Shown here in pieces: positions 52,639 to 60,503 of a stretch of DNA of 64,000 bases (the stretch's first letter is position 1; every line of letters starts with the position of its first letter). The notes beneath the pieces were generated by a model. It was not told where the DNA came from. It did not search any database and was given only the letters and a program-made list of their open reading frames with translations. Source of the stretch: Hymenobacter elongatus (GTDB lineage: Bacteria; Bacteroidota; Bacteroidia; Cytophagales; Hymenobacteraceae); assembly GCF_004745955.1 (NCBI RefSeq), contig NZ_SRLD01000005.1, positions 1 to 64,000 on the forward strand. Direction: 5' to 3'. Position numbers and translations under genes: made by a program.

Positions 52639-54192
52639 GTGAAGCAACTCCTACTCGTCCTCTGCCTGTTCGCCTTTGCGCATAAAGCCAGGGCCCAGGC
52701 CTGCAACCTTAACTTAACTACCCAGACCCAAGTAGATGCCATCGCGCAGGCTGGCTGCGTAACCATACAAAACCTGTCTGTATACGGGGGCATCAGGAAT
52801 GTATCAATCGACGGCATCTACGACCTGAGCCCCTTGGCTTTCATTACAGAGGTGGCAGGAGCCGTTTCCCTTGTCATGAATGACCTACCGACTATTCAGG
52901 GCCTGGCCAACATCAACACCATTGGGGGCGGCTTGTATATCCAAAACGCTACTTCGCTCGGCAGCGTAGGGGTCGGAGGCTTCAGCAGTCTGAGAAGTAT
53001 CGGGCAGGATTTGATTATAATAAATAATACCTCGCTGACGAATATAGCGGGCTTCGCACAGCTGCAGAGTGCCAGATCGGTAACCATCTCCCAAAACTCG
53101 GAGCTGGGCAACGTGACCGGCCTGAACGCCCTGAGCAGAACGGGCGCGCTGTCCATAACTCAATGTCCCAAGCTGCGCACTATCACCGGCCTGAACAACT
53201 TGGTCACCGTTCAGGGCATTCCTACTGTGCCGCCTACCCAACTGCCGGAACCCGTGGTAGCAATATCCGACAACCCCTCGCTGGAGCAACTCACCGGATT
53301 GACCTCCTTGGCAACCGCAGGGAACTTAACAATCGGCACGAATCCCGCGCTCAAGGAGCTTGCTGGCTTCAACAACCTACGTTCGCTAACCGGCCTCTAC
53401 ATTGGTGGCAATACGGCCATGACGACCCTTTCGGGCTTTAACGGCGGCCTAGTGCTCGGTGGGACCGGCATCGTTAATATTAACACCAACGCCCGGCTTA
53501 CTTCTATCACAGGCTTTAGAGGCTTGAACGTGCAGTCCCTCTCCATTCACACCAATAACGGGCTGAAAGAAATTCCCGGCTTTGCCAGCAGCAAAGGCCT
53601 GAATGTAGGCGTTAGCGGAAACCCGGCTCTGGAGTCGGTGGCGGGCTTTGGCAACTCCCAGTTCACCGGCACGGTGCAAGTCGACAACAACGCCCAGTTG
53701 CAGCGAATCACCGGCTTTAGCAGCCCCACGGCCCCGCGCTTCATCACCGTATCCGGCAACCCGCTGCTGACCTCCATTGCCAGCGCGTTTGCCTATTCGA
53801 GCTACGCGCCCCTCACCACCCTGCGAGTAGAAGGAAATACGGCCCTGGCGACCTGCTCCGTGCCCTGGATTTGCAGCTACTTAAGCCGGGGCGAGCTTGC
53901 CTATTTCAGCCTAAATGCTACTGGATGCAACAGCAACGCTGCCGTGCAGCAGGGTTGCCAGGTACTGAGCACGGAGAAAGCCGCAGCACAAGCGCCCGTG
54001 GCGTATCCCAACCCAGTCAGTGACTTGTTGTATCTGCGCGTCGCCTCCAAGTTCCAGATTAGTGACCTGCTAGGCCGGGTGCTGCTGCAGGGCGAAGGCT
54101 CGGCGGTGTCCGTGGCCGCGCTCCCGCAGGGTATATACGTGGTGCAAACCGGGCCCGAGCTGAAGAACAGTTTCCGCATCAGTAAAAACTAA
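52639..54192 (+). CDS. Secreted leucine-rich/receptor-L-like repeat protein with T9SS tail
   Basis: About 517 residues from GTG. Signal peptide (QLLLVLCLFAFAHKARAQ), then about 12 solenoid repeats of ~25-30 residues like SLTNIAGFAQLQSARSVTISQNSELGNVTGLNAL, which resemble receptor-L-domain or leucine-rich folds. The C-terminus is a type IX secretion sorting domain (AYPNPVSDLLYLRVAS...QISDLLGRVLL...LPQGIYVVQT...NSFRISKN). It should be exported through the T9SS and attached to the surface, probably binding other surfaces. No T9SS genes are in the window. A decayed transketolase remnant follows. Confidence 0.85.
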   Translation: MKQLLLVLCLFAFAHKARAQACNLNLTTQTQVDAIAQAGCVTIQNLSVYGGIRNVSIDGIYDLSPLAFITEVAGAVSLVMNDLPTIQGLANINTIGGGLYIQNATSLGSVGVGGFSSLRSIGQDLIIINNTSLTNIAGFAQLQSARSVTISQNSELGNVTGLNALSRTGALSITQCPKLRTITGLNNLVTVQGIPTVPPTQLPEPVVAISDNPSLEQLTGLTSLATAGNLTIGTNPALKELAGFNNLRSLTGLYIGGNTAMTTLSGFNGGLVLGGTGIVNINTNARLTSITGFRGLNVQSLSIHTNNGLKEIPGFASSKGLNVGVSGNPALESVAGFGNSQFTGTVQVDNNAQLQRITGFSSPTAPRFITVSGNPLLTSIASAFAYSSYAPLTTLRVEGNTALATCSVPWICSYLSRGELAYFSLNATGCNSNAAVQQGCQVLSTEKAAAQAPVAYPNPVSDLLYLRVASKFQISDLLGRVLLQGEGSAVSVAALPQGIYVVQTGPELKNSFRISKN

Positions 54193-54207
54193 CGCTACCG
54201 GCCCTGG

Positions 54208-54270
54208 GAGCCCCGGATGAACGGCGCCCTGGGCAACAGCGTCGCCCAGCCGCGGGCCCGCCAAGTGAGG
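54208..54270 (+). pseudogene. Decayed remnant of the transketolase C-subunit gene
   Basis: The 63 bases correspond to 49811-49873 (codons 254-274), with ATGAACGGCG and CAACAGCGTCGCCCAG retained at about 83% identity over the first 60 bases. Translated: EPRMNGALGNSVAQ versus EHQMNGGLGDSIAQ in the intact protein. It stands right of the T9SS protein gene, and its frame is closed by TAA at 54271. Confidence 0.7.
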
Positions 54271-54293
54271 TAAACTCTCCGTATCACCCCGAA

Positions 54294-54326
54294 AAAGCCC
54301 CCGCAGCTGAGTAGCTGCGGGGGCTT
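54294..54326 (+). terminator. Strong intrinsic terminator
   Basis: AAAGCCCCCGCAGCT and AGCTGCGGGGGCTTT are perfectly paired. Confidence 0.8.
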
Positions 54327-54370
54327 TGCATTTTGCGTCCCGCCGTATCACCGAATAAACAGCTACGGTA

Positions 54371-54958
54371 TCAGCCGTTGGACTTAGGCTTGCTTACCGG
54401 TAACAGCAGCGCCAGCTTCGACCCGGCATACACCAGGGCGCGCCGGATATACCCGTGCAGCACCAGGCCTACCAGCCCTACTAAGGTGCCGATTAGGAGT
54501 GGTAGCACAGCCCCAAAGGTATAGGTCATTCCAAGCACAAAGCCCAGCAGGCACTCCGGCCGATAAATCGGAACGAAGAAGGCAAAGGCAAATAGGCCCA
54601 GCATCACATTACCCGCCACATCCGACGCACCGGCAGTAAACAGAACCGATATCAAAACCCCGAACGACAACGCGCCCACGAACCCGTAGATTTCGCGCCG
54701 CAAAGGCTGGGGCGAGTCGGAATCCGAATCGTTTTTGCCAAAGGCCTGCTTCCGGATGCGGTACAGCAGCAACCCGGTGAGCACCGGCAGCAGCAGCCCA
54801 CCCCACCAGTTGGAAATGGCGGGCAATTCCTTCCTGGCCAACAGGTGGTGGCTTGGCACGCCGCCATGATAATGACTCCAGGCCAACAGCGCCCAAATGG
54901 CTACCGTCACGAGTACCGTGCAATAAAGGGCAATCCTGGAAAAGTTATTCTCATTCAT
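54371..54958 (-). CDS. Polytopic membrane protein of unknown function
   Basis: A 195-residue protein with about six membrane segments (ALYCTVLVTVAIWALLAWS, WWGGLLLPVLTGLLLYRI, GFVGALSFGVLISVLFTAG, GNVMLGLFAFAFFVPIY, LGFVLGMTYTFGAVLPLLIG, GLVGLVLHGYI) and a short charged loop (KNDSDSDSPQPLRRE). I do not recognise the family. It is transcribed towards the T9SS gene and shares the terminator at 54294. Confidence 0.7.
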   Translation of the reverse strand: MNENNFSRIALYCTVLVTVAIWALLAWSHYHGGVPSHHLLARKELPAISNWWGGLLLPVLTGLLLYRIRKQAFGKNDSDSDSPQPLRREIYGFVGALSFGVLISVLFTAGASDVAGNVMLGLFAFAFFVPIYRPECLLGFVLGMTYTFGAVLPLLIGTLVGLVGLVLHGYIRRALVYAGSKLALLLPVSKPKSNG

Positions 54959-55086
54959 ACATTCTGCCTGGAGTAGTATACTTCGGGTGAGGCGCTTTGC
55001 CGGTTGCCGGGCCGCCCGCTACCATTTGCGGTTCAGCCAGGAGCAATATAGGCGAATGTCAATACTTAAACCTAGAGCAGTTCTCA

Positions 55087-55239
55087 GGCTGCTGTAGAGA
55101 CGCGACCCTTCGCGTCTCCTCGTTGCACGACAAGCGGTAGCTGGCGCGAACGGGAGACGCGTATTCGCGTCGCGTCGTTGACCGAAACCGGGCAGGCGAC
55201 GCGGGCGACGAGACGCGAATACGCGTCTCTCCAGCAGCC
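55087..55239. repeat. GC-rich palindromic repeat cluster
   Basis: GGCTGCTGTAGAGACGCG near the left and ACGCGTCTCTCCAGCAGCC at the right form imperfect terminal arms around several GACGCG(T/A)-type smaller palindromes (AGACGCGTATTCGCGTCGCG, ACGAGACGCGAATACGCGTC). It resembles a REP cluster; no coding capacity. Confidence 0.55.
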
Positions 55240-55255
55240 GGGTTGCACCATTCAC

Positions 55256-55410
55256 GAAACCGCTATACAGCGGTTTTACGAACGGTGTACGTGCGGATAG
55301 TAGCGCGAACTTTGTAGTTCGCGTCCTGGAACGGTCCTGTGGCGCGGGGACGCGAACTACAAAGTTCGCGCTACTTCGTAGGCCAGTACATCGCTCACGA
55401 AACCGCTATA
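55256..55410. repeat. Dispersed palindromic element, copy B
   Basis: Arms at 55300-55326 and 55348-55374 are perfect 27-bp inverted repeats (core GCGAACTTTGTAGTTCGCG). Related to copy A at 15167-15308. Both copies end AAACCGCTATA and share CGAACGGTGTACGTGC. Confidence 0.75.
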
Positions 55411-55426
55411 CTCTAACTATACTATC

Positions 55427-55693
55427 TTATTTTGTGGTTTTGACGTTGATTTCTGCTTGAATTTGTTTAAGATTTTGTTTTTGAATCTGTGAATTTTTAT
55501 AAATCACAGCTATCAGCACTAATGGAATGACAATATACAGGAAACCAAACCCATTTTTCACAACGCCATACACCATTACGCCAACTAAAAATCCTATCAA
55601 TCCTGCAGAAAATGTTTCATTTTTTTTAACCTTTTTTTCCTCTACCAACAACTCTTCAAGTGGAAAGTTAGAGTAATCATTTTTGTTCAACAT
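55427..55693 (-). CDS. Small membrane protein, stranded cassette
   Basis: 88 residues, AT-rich codons, with an amphipathic N-terminus (SNFPLEELLVEEKKVKKNE), two membrane segments (FSAGLIGFLVGVMVYGVV, FGFLYIVIPLVLIAVIY) and a Lys/Gln-rich tail (SQIQKQNLKQIQAEINVKTTK). Function unknown. The attC-like site at 55732 lies 39 bases 5' to it. It has the same low GC and orientation as the cassette genes further right. Confidence 0.75.
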   Translation of the reverse strand: MLNKNDYSNFPLEELLVEEKKVKKNETFSAGLIGFLVGVMVYGVVKNGFGFLYIVIPLVLIAVIYKNSQIQKQNLKQIQAEINVKTTK

Positions 55694-55731
55694 GGTTTGT
55701 TTTGAATTTAAAATTTATGTTTTGTTTATTT

Positions 55732-55862
55732 GCCCGACGGCTTTCATCTTGGTAATTCGGCGGTTTTTTTACACTGAAGTTCATACGGAGCACAAATACT
55801 GAACCTTGTACAACTGCTTCCACGAAGCACGTAAACCGCCATATTGCCAAAACGACGTTAGC
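55732..55862. repeat. attC-like site S0 (degenerate)
   Basis: Core GCCCGAC at 55732-55738 and GTTAGC at 55857-55862; the arms GGTAATTCGGCGGTTT (from 55751) and AAACCGCCATATTGCC (about 55833-55849) pair imperfectly. 131 bp. Unlike S1-S4, neither neighbouring gene has a matching core at its other end. Confidence 0.6.
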
Positions 55863-55904
55863 TGTTGGCGCTTTTCTGTTTTAATGCAGCTTCCTGAATC
55901 AAAG

Positions 55905-56330
55905 TTATGTACTGATGCTTTGCCTGCTTGCCTTCAAAGTCTTTAGCTCAATGTAAACAAGTCCACATATTATTAGAATCTCGCCAATAAAGTAGGCAAG
56001 GCCTAAAATAGTTAGTTTGCTGTAATAGTAGATTACAAGTCCTGATGTCAGGAGGCAGTAAGTTAAATTAGTCACGATAAGAGGTCTTAAAAAAATTTGC
56101 GAATTATTATCCGAATACGCAAAACAGGAAAATGAATAAATAGCGAGAGTCAATGCTACTAGTAAAAGTAGTGTAAGCGCCCCGTGAGGCATTCCAACGT
56201 ATTCATTGAATGTCTTAAGAATTACAATCAAAAAAACAGTCGTTAAAGCAGCCCCCAAAGCGTCAATCAAGAAAACAGTTTTTGGTTTCAAGGCCAGTGC
56301 CTTTATACTATTTTTTATGTGTCCAATCAT
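55905..56330 (-). CDS. Small four-TM membrane protein, stranded cassette
   Basis: 141 residues with four membrane segments (TVFLIDALGAALTTVFLIVIL, LTLLLLVALTLAIYSFSCFAY, LIVTNLTYCLLTSGLVIYYYS, ILGLAYFIGEILIICGLVYIEL) and a basic N-terminus. AT-rich, codons like the cassette genes. Unknown family. Its start codon lies 14 bases from the inverted-repeat element at 56344, which appears to have replaced the cassette's 5' boundary. Confidence 0.75.
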   Translation of the reverse strand: MIGHIKNSIKALALKPKTVFLIDALGAALTTVFLIVILKTFNEYVGMPHGALTLLLLVALTLAIYSFSCFAYSDNNSQIFLRPLIVTNLTYCLLTSGLVIYYYSKLTILGLAYFIGEILIICGLVYIELKTLKASRQSIST

Positions 56331-56343
56331 TTAGAGCAATTTC

Positions 56344-56530
56344 CAGGCTGGTGTACATGGTTGTTCAACGAAGCGCCTCACCCCCTGTCCCCCTACGCCG
56401 CTTGATGCGCGGAATGAAAAGGAGAGAGAGCACCGGATAGGCCTCTGACGTCAGGCTCCCCCTCTCCGAAAAGGGAGAGGGGGCTGGGGGGGGTGAGGCG
56501 TTTCGTTGAACAACCATGTACACCAGCCTG
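56344..56530. mobile_element. 187-bp inverted-repeat element (MITE-like)
   Basis: Terminal arms of 40 bp (56344-56383, 56491-56530) differ at one position; ends CAGGCTGGTGTACATGG and the inverse. The inner part is a CCCTCTCCGAAAAGGGAGAGGG hairpin. No open reading frame, no clear target duplication. Confidence 0.7.
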
Positions 56531-56572
56531 AAATCTGCGCTAGGTTGCGTATTCTCTCTTACACTTGCCGCA

Positions 56573-56652
56573 AGCAGTAGAGCTCCCGAAACTCGGTACG
56601 CCTGCCAGTTTCGGCAATCTGCGCTATAGTACGCAGGTGAGTTGCGGCAATA
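56573..56652. repeat. Copy of the recombinase-proximal repeat
   Basis: GTACGCAGGTGAGTTGCGGCAATA and the upstream CGGCAATCTGCGCTATAGT resemble 63596-63630 next to the recombinase. The 56653-56935 stretch holds no supported gene. Confidence 0.45.
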
Positions 56653-56935
56653 TACCCCCGTAGGCTCGCTGCCCGCTACTGCCGCCCGGAAACTTCGCCA
56701 ATCCCACCACGGCACCAGTCGCGGCTTCACGCCTGGCCGGCCCCTATCGAAACAGCGGTGGGGTATCCGCGTCGCGAGCTGGTGGGCGAAAAGCAGGTAG
56801 GGTGCGGGGTCGCCCCCTGCGTCAGGGCGCGTATCGGGGCCGGGTGCCGGGACCCGGGGCCTGACGGGTGAGCCTACCAGCCGCCGGCGCGGCGGCCCGG
56901 CCCGACAGTACCGCGCCAGCGGGCCAGCAGGGGGT

Positions 56936-56991
56936 ATGGTACAGGGTAGGGCTGGTACACTTATATTTGTACCACCCCCACCCTGTACCAT
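56936..56991 (+). promoter_or_regulatory. Nested palindromic operator around a -7 box
   Basis: Outer arms ATGGTACAGGGT (56936-56947) and ACCCTGTACCAT (56980-56991); inner arms TGGTAC (56953-56958) and GTACCA (56969-56974); all share one centre. TATATTTG (56962-56969) is at that centre. It ends nine bases before the HTH start codon. Confidence 0.75.
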
Positions 56992-56999
56992 CCCTGCCC

Positions 57000-57563
57000 A
57001 TGCGTATCATCCGGCCCCGCGCCGGCTCGGTGCCGGCCCTGCGTCGCTACCTGAGCCTCTCCCAAACCGACCTGGCGCGCCTGCTCGGCGTCAATCGGGT
57101 GCGCGTGGCCGAGGCCGAGGCCGGCACCCGCTTCCTGACCGTGGAGGCCCGCGACGCGCTGAGCGCCTTGCTGGCGGCCCTGCCCCCGGCCACGCGGCAG
57201 GTGCTGGCCGTGGCCCCCGGCCACGCCCCACCGCCGCCGCCGCCGCTGGTGCCGGCCCCGCCCGCGCCCCTGCCGCGCCCGCTGGCCCGCCGCCGCCACC
57301 TGGCCACCCAGGAGCTGGATCGGGTGCTGGCGGCCCTGGCCCCGCTCGAAGCCCGCCGCCTGGCCAGTGCCGCCCGCCTGGCCCTGCTCGCGGCCCCGGC
57401 CTGCCCGCCCGCCCTGGCCCACGACGGGCTCTTTGCCGCCCAGGCCCGCCTGTGGGCCGGCCCCGCCGCCGAAGCCGCCCGCCGCCTGCTGCTGGCCCGC
57501 GCCGCCGGCCTGCGGGCCGAGCTGGCAGCCCTGGCCGCACCCGCCGCCGAAGCAGGCAGCTGA
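57000..57563 (+). CDS. XRE-type HTH protein with long Ala/Pro-rich tail
   Basis: 187 residues. The N-terminal ~60 form an XRE helix-turn-helix (LRRYLSLSQTDLARLLGVNRVRVAEAEAGTRFLTVEARDALSALLAAL). The rest is strongly Ala/Leu/Arg-rich with PPPPPLVPAPPAPLPRPL and predicted long helices, which looks like a dimerisation or partner-binding part and has very high third-position GC. The nested palindrome across its promoter suggests autoregulation. It might control nearby genes or a neighbouring element; no target is proven. Confidence 0.72.
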   Translation: MRIIRPRAGSVPALRRYLSLSQTDLARLLGVNRVRVAEAEAGTRFLTVEARDALSALLAALPPATRQVLAVAPGHAPPPPPPLVPAPPAPLPRPLARRRHLATQELDRVLAALAPLEARRLASAARLALLAAPACPPALAHDGLFAAQARLWAGPAAEAARRLLLARAAGLRAELAALAAPAAEAGS

Positions 57564-57565
57564 TG

Positions 57566-57654
57566 CAGCGCGAAGCGCCGCAGCGCGTGTCGTTGCACGC
57601 CTGGCCAGTGGCGCAAGCAGGTATTCAACGACACGCGGCGCGGCGCTTCGCGCT
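57566..57654. repeat. Long GC-rich inverted repeat
   Basis: Arms of 29 bp (57566-57594 and 57626-57654) with two mismatches, e.g. AGCGCGAAGCGCCGC...; loop 31 bases. It may end the HTH transcript. Confidence 0.65.
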
Positions 57655-57773
57655 ACGATACCCCTATGCCGAACCGGCTCCAGGCGAATAGGCAGCAATA
57701 TCCTCGCCTGGACCTTCGTTCAGGAGGCAGCCGGCGGGTGCCGGCGCAGTGTTACTTCCTTTCCTTATTTTCT

Positions 57774-58199
57774 ATGACCATTCCCACCTTTGATTTTTCG
57801 GCCCTGACTACCCGCGCCGCCTGCGACAAGGCCCTGGTGCCCACCCGCCGCCTCCAGAATCGCCTCGCAAAAGACGAGGTGGTCCTCGGCTTCAACGAGG
57901 AGGAAGGCGAGATTCGCGCCGGCATCGCCCAGCAGCAGTTTTCCCGCGCCGACCGCAACCTGCAAAACGTGAACGATGCGCTGAGCGGGCTGCCGGCCGG
58001 CCCCTCCACCGAGCGCGAAAAGCTCGAAGCGGAACAGGCCACACTCGTGGCCCGCAAAAAGAATCTGGCCCTGCAAGGGGCCTCCGGCGACCAAAGCTCG
58101 CTCCAGGACCTGGCCGAAGCCCGCAACGCCGCCGACCTGGAATTGGTGACCGGCTACCTCACCCAGCTCGAAGCCTACCGCCTCACCCTGCCCGCGTAG
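57774..58199 (+). CDS. Coiled-coil protein of unknown function
   Basis: 141 residues, soluble, no signal peptide. Long helical heptads run through RRLQNRLAKDEVVLGFNEEEGEIRAGIAQQQFSRADRNLQNVNDAL and REKLEAEQATLVARKKNLALQ, and SLQDLAEARNAADLELVTGYLTQLEAYRL at the end. Family unknown. High-GC codon use like the chromosome, unlike the AT-rich cassettes to its right. Followed by a strong terminator at 58257. Confidence 0.7.
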   Translation: MTIPTFDFSALTTRAACDKALVPTRRLQNRLAKDEVVLGFNEEEGEIRAGIAQQQFSRADRNLQNVNDALSGLPAGPSTEREKLEAEQATLVARKKNLALQGASGDQSSLQDLAEARNAADLELVTGYLTQLEAYRLTLPA

Positions 58200-58256
58200 C
58201 CGGGGCTGGCGCGTATCCTCGTCGCGCAGTGGTGTGCGACGAGGATAACCAGTGCT

Positions 58257-58309
58257 TTTAACAGAAAACGCCCCGTAACGGATTCGTTGCGGGGCGTTTT
58301 CTGTTAAAA
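58257..58309. terminator. Strong intrinsic terminator
   Basis: TTTTAACAGAAAACGCCCCG pairs with its near-perfect inverse (CGGGGCGTTTTCTGTTAAAA) around a 12-base loop. It marks the edge between chromosomal and AT-rich DNA. Confidence 0.85.
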
Positions 58310-58324
58310 GTGACGACGACGATT

Positions 58325-58445
58325 GCGGCTTTGTGCAGGTATGGACTTTGAAATACAAAAGTTCAACTACCTACAACAACCGATTAAAGATAAAATGTTC
58401 AGGATTTATTCATCAGCCATACTTGCACAAACCGTTTGTTGTGCG
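58325..58445. repeat. attC-like site S5 (left end of the array)
   Basis: Arms CGGCTTTGTGCAGGTATGG (58326) and CCATACTTGCACAAACCG (58417-58434) are complementary with G-U pairs. Right core GTTGTGCG (58438-58445). The left core next to the terminator is not recognisable, so the site is truncated. Confidence 0.75.
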
Positions 58446-58450
58446 AAGTT

Positions 58451-59920
58451 TTATCTTTTGTTCCAAAGTTCATTTCCGAGATACAAATTTTCTGTTAATA
58501 ATTTTTCAAGTATTTTACCAGCATTATCTCCATTTAAAAAGATTAGATAGCCATTTTTACTTTTGGGAAATATTATTGCTAATGTATTTACACCAGGGTC
58601 TTTTCCTGTGTGCATTAAAGCATATTCATCATTACTAAATCCTGTTAGCTTTTCCCACCCAAGTCCAAAATAATCATTGTCTTTGAGTTGAACCTGATTT
58701 TTTTGCATTTCGTTAAATACTGATTCTGATAAATCTGCTCCATTTAAAATATAGGTGAGAAAATTTCCATAATCTTCTACAGTAGTCAAGAGATTTGCAG
58801 CAGCATTTGCTTCGAAGTATTTCACGGTTTCAAATGCTTTGCCGTTTTTATCATAATTTTTGACATATCTTTTTTCGTCCATTGATTTATCCCACCAAAA
58901 ATGCGTGTCCTTCATTTTTGCAGGTTTAAAAACCAATGAATTGGCAAGGTCTTCCAAACTTTTATCAAACTTCATTTCCAAAGCTTTTCTCAAGTATTCA
59001 AATCCTTCGCCCGAATATTGAAATTTAGTTCCAGGTTCAAATTCAAAGGTCAATTTTTTACTTTGGGTTAAATAACGCCAATTAGGAAAACCAGATTGAT
59101 GAGAAAGTATAATTCTTGGGGTAAGTTTTTGGGTTCGCTTGTCATTTTTTACATCAGGGTCTATCCAATATTTGCCCAGAGATTCATCCAATCCTAATTT
59201 CCCAGCACTAATTAATTTTAATGCAACCAACGTTGTGATAGGCTTTGTAAGGGACGCTACTTTGAAAATGGAATTATATGCAGCAGAAACATCTGTATCT
59301 ATATTGCCAAAAACCTGAATTTGTTTCAACCTGCCGTTTTCAATAATACCTAAACCCAATGCAGGAACTTTTTCTCGTATCAGCAGTTGTTCTAATTTTT
59401 TTTCAAAGGCATTTTGCACCATGGTTTTTGCAGGGTCGTTATGGCCAAAACTCAGGACTTCTTTCAGCAACCAACTTCCGTTTTCCAATAGCCAAACATG
59501 TGTAAATTTCGCCCTGCTTGTATGTGTATCCTCCTTATTTGCCTCTCGAATATAAAAGTCGTGAATACCACTTTGAATAGCCCCGTATAATTTGCCATTA
59601 TTGTAGAGTGGAAAAACTTCCAAACTTTTTTCATCTACCTTTCTGATTGGCTTTTGATTGGGGGTTGAGCAAATATATTTTTTCGTGTTTTCAAAGAATG
59701 ATTTTCTGTCTTGGAAACCGCTTTGGTCGTGGTATAATTTAAAGTCATCGACTATGTGACTTCCCAAATAATCTAAATCGCATTGATTAAACCCACGTTC
59801 AAAGAAAATACTATCTTGATTTTTCAATGTCAAAAACAGTTCAGAATTTTTAGCTGCTTGTCCATTTACCAAACTCACTGAGTTTAGTATTATCAAAAGT
59901 GACAGAAATCGTTTTGTCAT
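58451..59920 (-). CDS. Beta-lactamase-fold serine hydrolase with N-terminal DUF4440/SnoaL-like domain
   Basis: 489 residues: signal peptide (RFLSLLIILNSVSLVNGQ), residues ~28-140 an NTF2-like domain (FFERGFNQCDLDYLGSHIVDDF...TSRAKFTHVWLLENGSWLLKEVLSFGHN), then a class-C-beta-lactamase/esterase fold with SxxK in FKVASLTKPITTL, YxG in KFQYSGEGFEYL and the HTG-type motif LMHTGKDPG. Exported; likely a peptidase or esterase rather than proven beta-lactamase. This is cassette 5 of the array. Confidence 0.88.
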   Translation of the reverse strand: MTKRFLSLLIILNSVSLVNGQAAKNSELFLTLKNQDSIFFERGFNQCDLDYLGSHIVDDFKLYHDQSGFQDRKSFFENTKKYICSTPNQKPIRKVDEKSLEVFPLYNNGKLYGAIQSGIHDFYIREANKEDTHTSRAKFTHVWLLENGSWLLKEVLSFGHNDPAKTMVQNAFEKKLEQLLIREKVPALGLGIIENGRLKQIQVFGNIDTDVSAAYNSIFKVASLTKPITTLVALKLISAGKLGLDESLGKYWIDPDVKNDKRTQKLTPRIILSHQSGFPNWRYLTQSKKLTFEFEPGTKFQYSGEGFEYLRKALEMKFDKSLEDLANSLVFKPAKMKDTHFWWDKSMDEKRYVKNYDKNGKAFETVKYFEANAAANLLTTVEDYGNFLTYILNGADLSESVFNEMQKNQVQLKDNDYFGLGWEKLTGFSNDEYALMHTGKDPGVNTLAIIFPKSKNGYLIFLNGDNAGKILEKLLTENLYLGNELWNKR

Positions 59921-59944
59921 TTATGGTTTGTTTGGGTTAAAATT

Positions 59945-60081
59945 GCCTACAACGTTTTGCGGCTTGGCGAAGGTGGCGTTTTTCACCACAAATGTTGATG
60001 CGGAGAACCAATGTTTGATTAACCACAAATGTATCTGCGGAGCACAGAACCGCCACTTTTGCCAAACCGCTGTTATAGCGC
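59945..60081. repeat. attC-like site S4
   Basis: Cores GCCTACAAC (59945-59953) and GTTATAGCGC (60072-60081); arms GCGGCTTGGCGAAGGTGGCG and CGCCACTTTTGCCAAACCGC pair along their length; the inside repeats CCACAAATG...TGCGGAG. 137 bp, nearly the same as S1. Confidence 0.85.
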
Positions 60082-60097
60082 GTTTTTATTGTTTTTT

Positions 60098-60499
60098 TCA
60101 TTTCCATTGTCTTAAACCAATTGCATCTTTTCTAATTTCTCTTCTCCATTTTTTACCATACGTTTCTGATAAATAATTGAATATAACATAGTTGTATTCT
60201 TTCATTAATTCGTTGTTTGGACCGACACAACCTTGTTCATAGTAATAAACTTTAAATTTGCTTTCAAAAATACTATCGGTCGCATAAACAACTGGAGCAA
60301 TCCCACTTTGAAGCAAAATAAATGGAGTTCCTTTCTCTATGTCATTCTTTGCTAATTCAATTGCTTCTGTCTTGGTTGTTACGAATGTTAATTTAATAGC
60401 CCCGCTTTTATTGTAGTCATCATCCGTTAGAACTTTTGCCTGTCCGAATACAAAAAGCGTTTGAATGATAAATAGTCCTATGAGTAATGCTCTTTTCAT
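60098..60499 (-). CDS. Small exported protein, second gene of cassette 4
   Basis: 133 residues from the ATG at 60499, with a signal peptide (MKRALLIGLFIIQTLFVFGQ). The mature part holds KTEAIELAKNDIEKGTPFILLQSGIAPVVYATDSIFESKFKVYYYEQGCVG and NYLSETYGKKWRREIRKDAIGL, likely alpha/beta. An upstream in-frame ATG at 60517 would overlap the preceding gene by 14 bases; the signal peptide favours 60499. Function unknown. Confidence 0.78.
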   Translation of the reverse strand: MKRALLIGLFIIQTLFVFGQAKVLTDDDYNKSGAIKLTFVTTKTEAIELAKNDIEKGTPFILLQSGIAPVVYATDSIFESKFKVYYYEQGCVGPNNELMKEYNYVIFNYLSETYGKKWRREIRKDAIGLRQWK

Positions 60500-60503
60500 T
60501 TTC

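Noticed and set aside
56365-56991. 208-codon minus-strand open frame
   Set aside because: It reads through the inverted-repeat element and the HTH operator, and its translation is Pro/Arg-rich without domain.
57000-58199. HTH and coiled-coil genes as a toxin-antitoxin pair
   Set aside because: A long hairpin and 210 bases separate them, each has its own signals, and neither resembles a known toxin.
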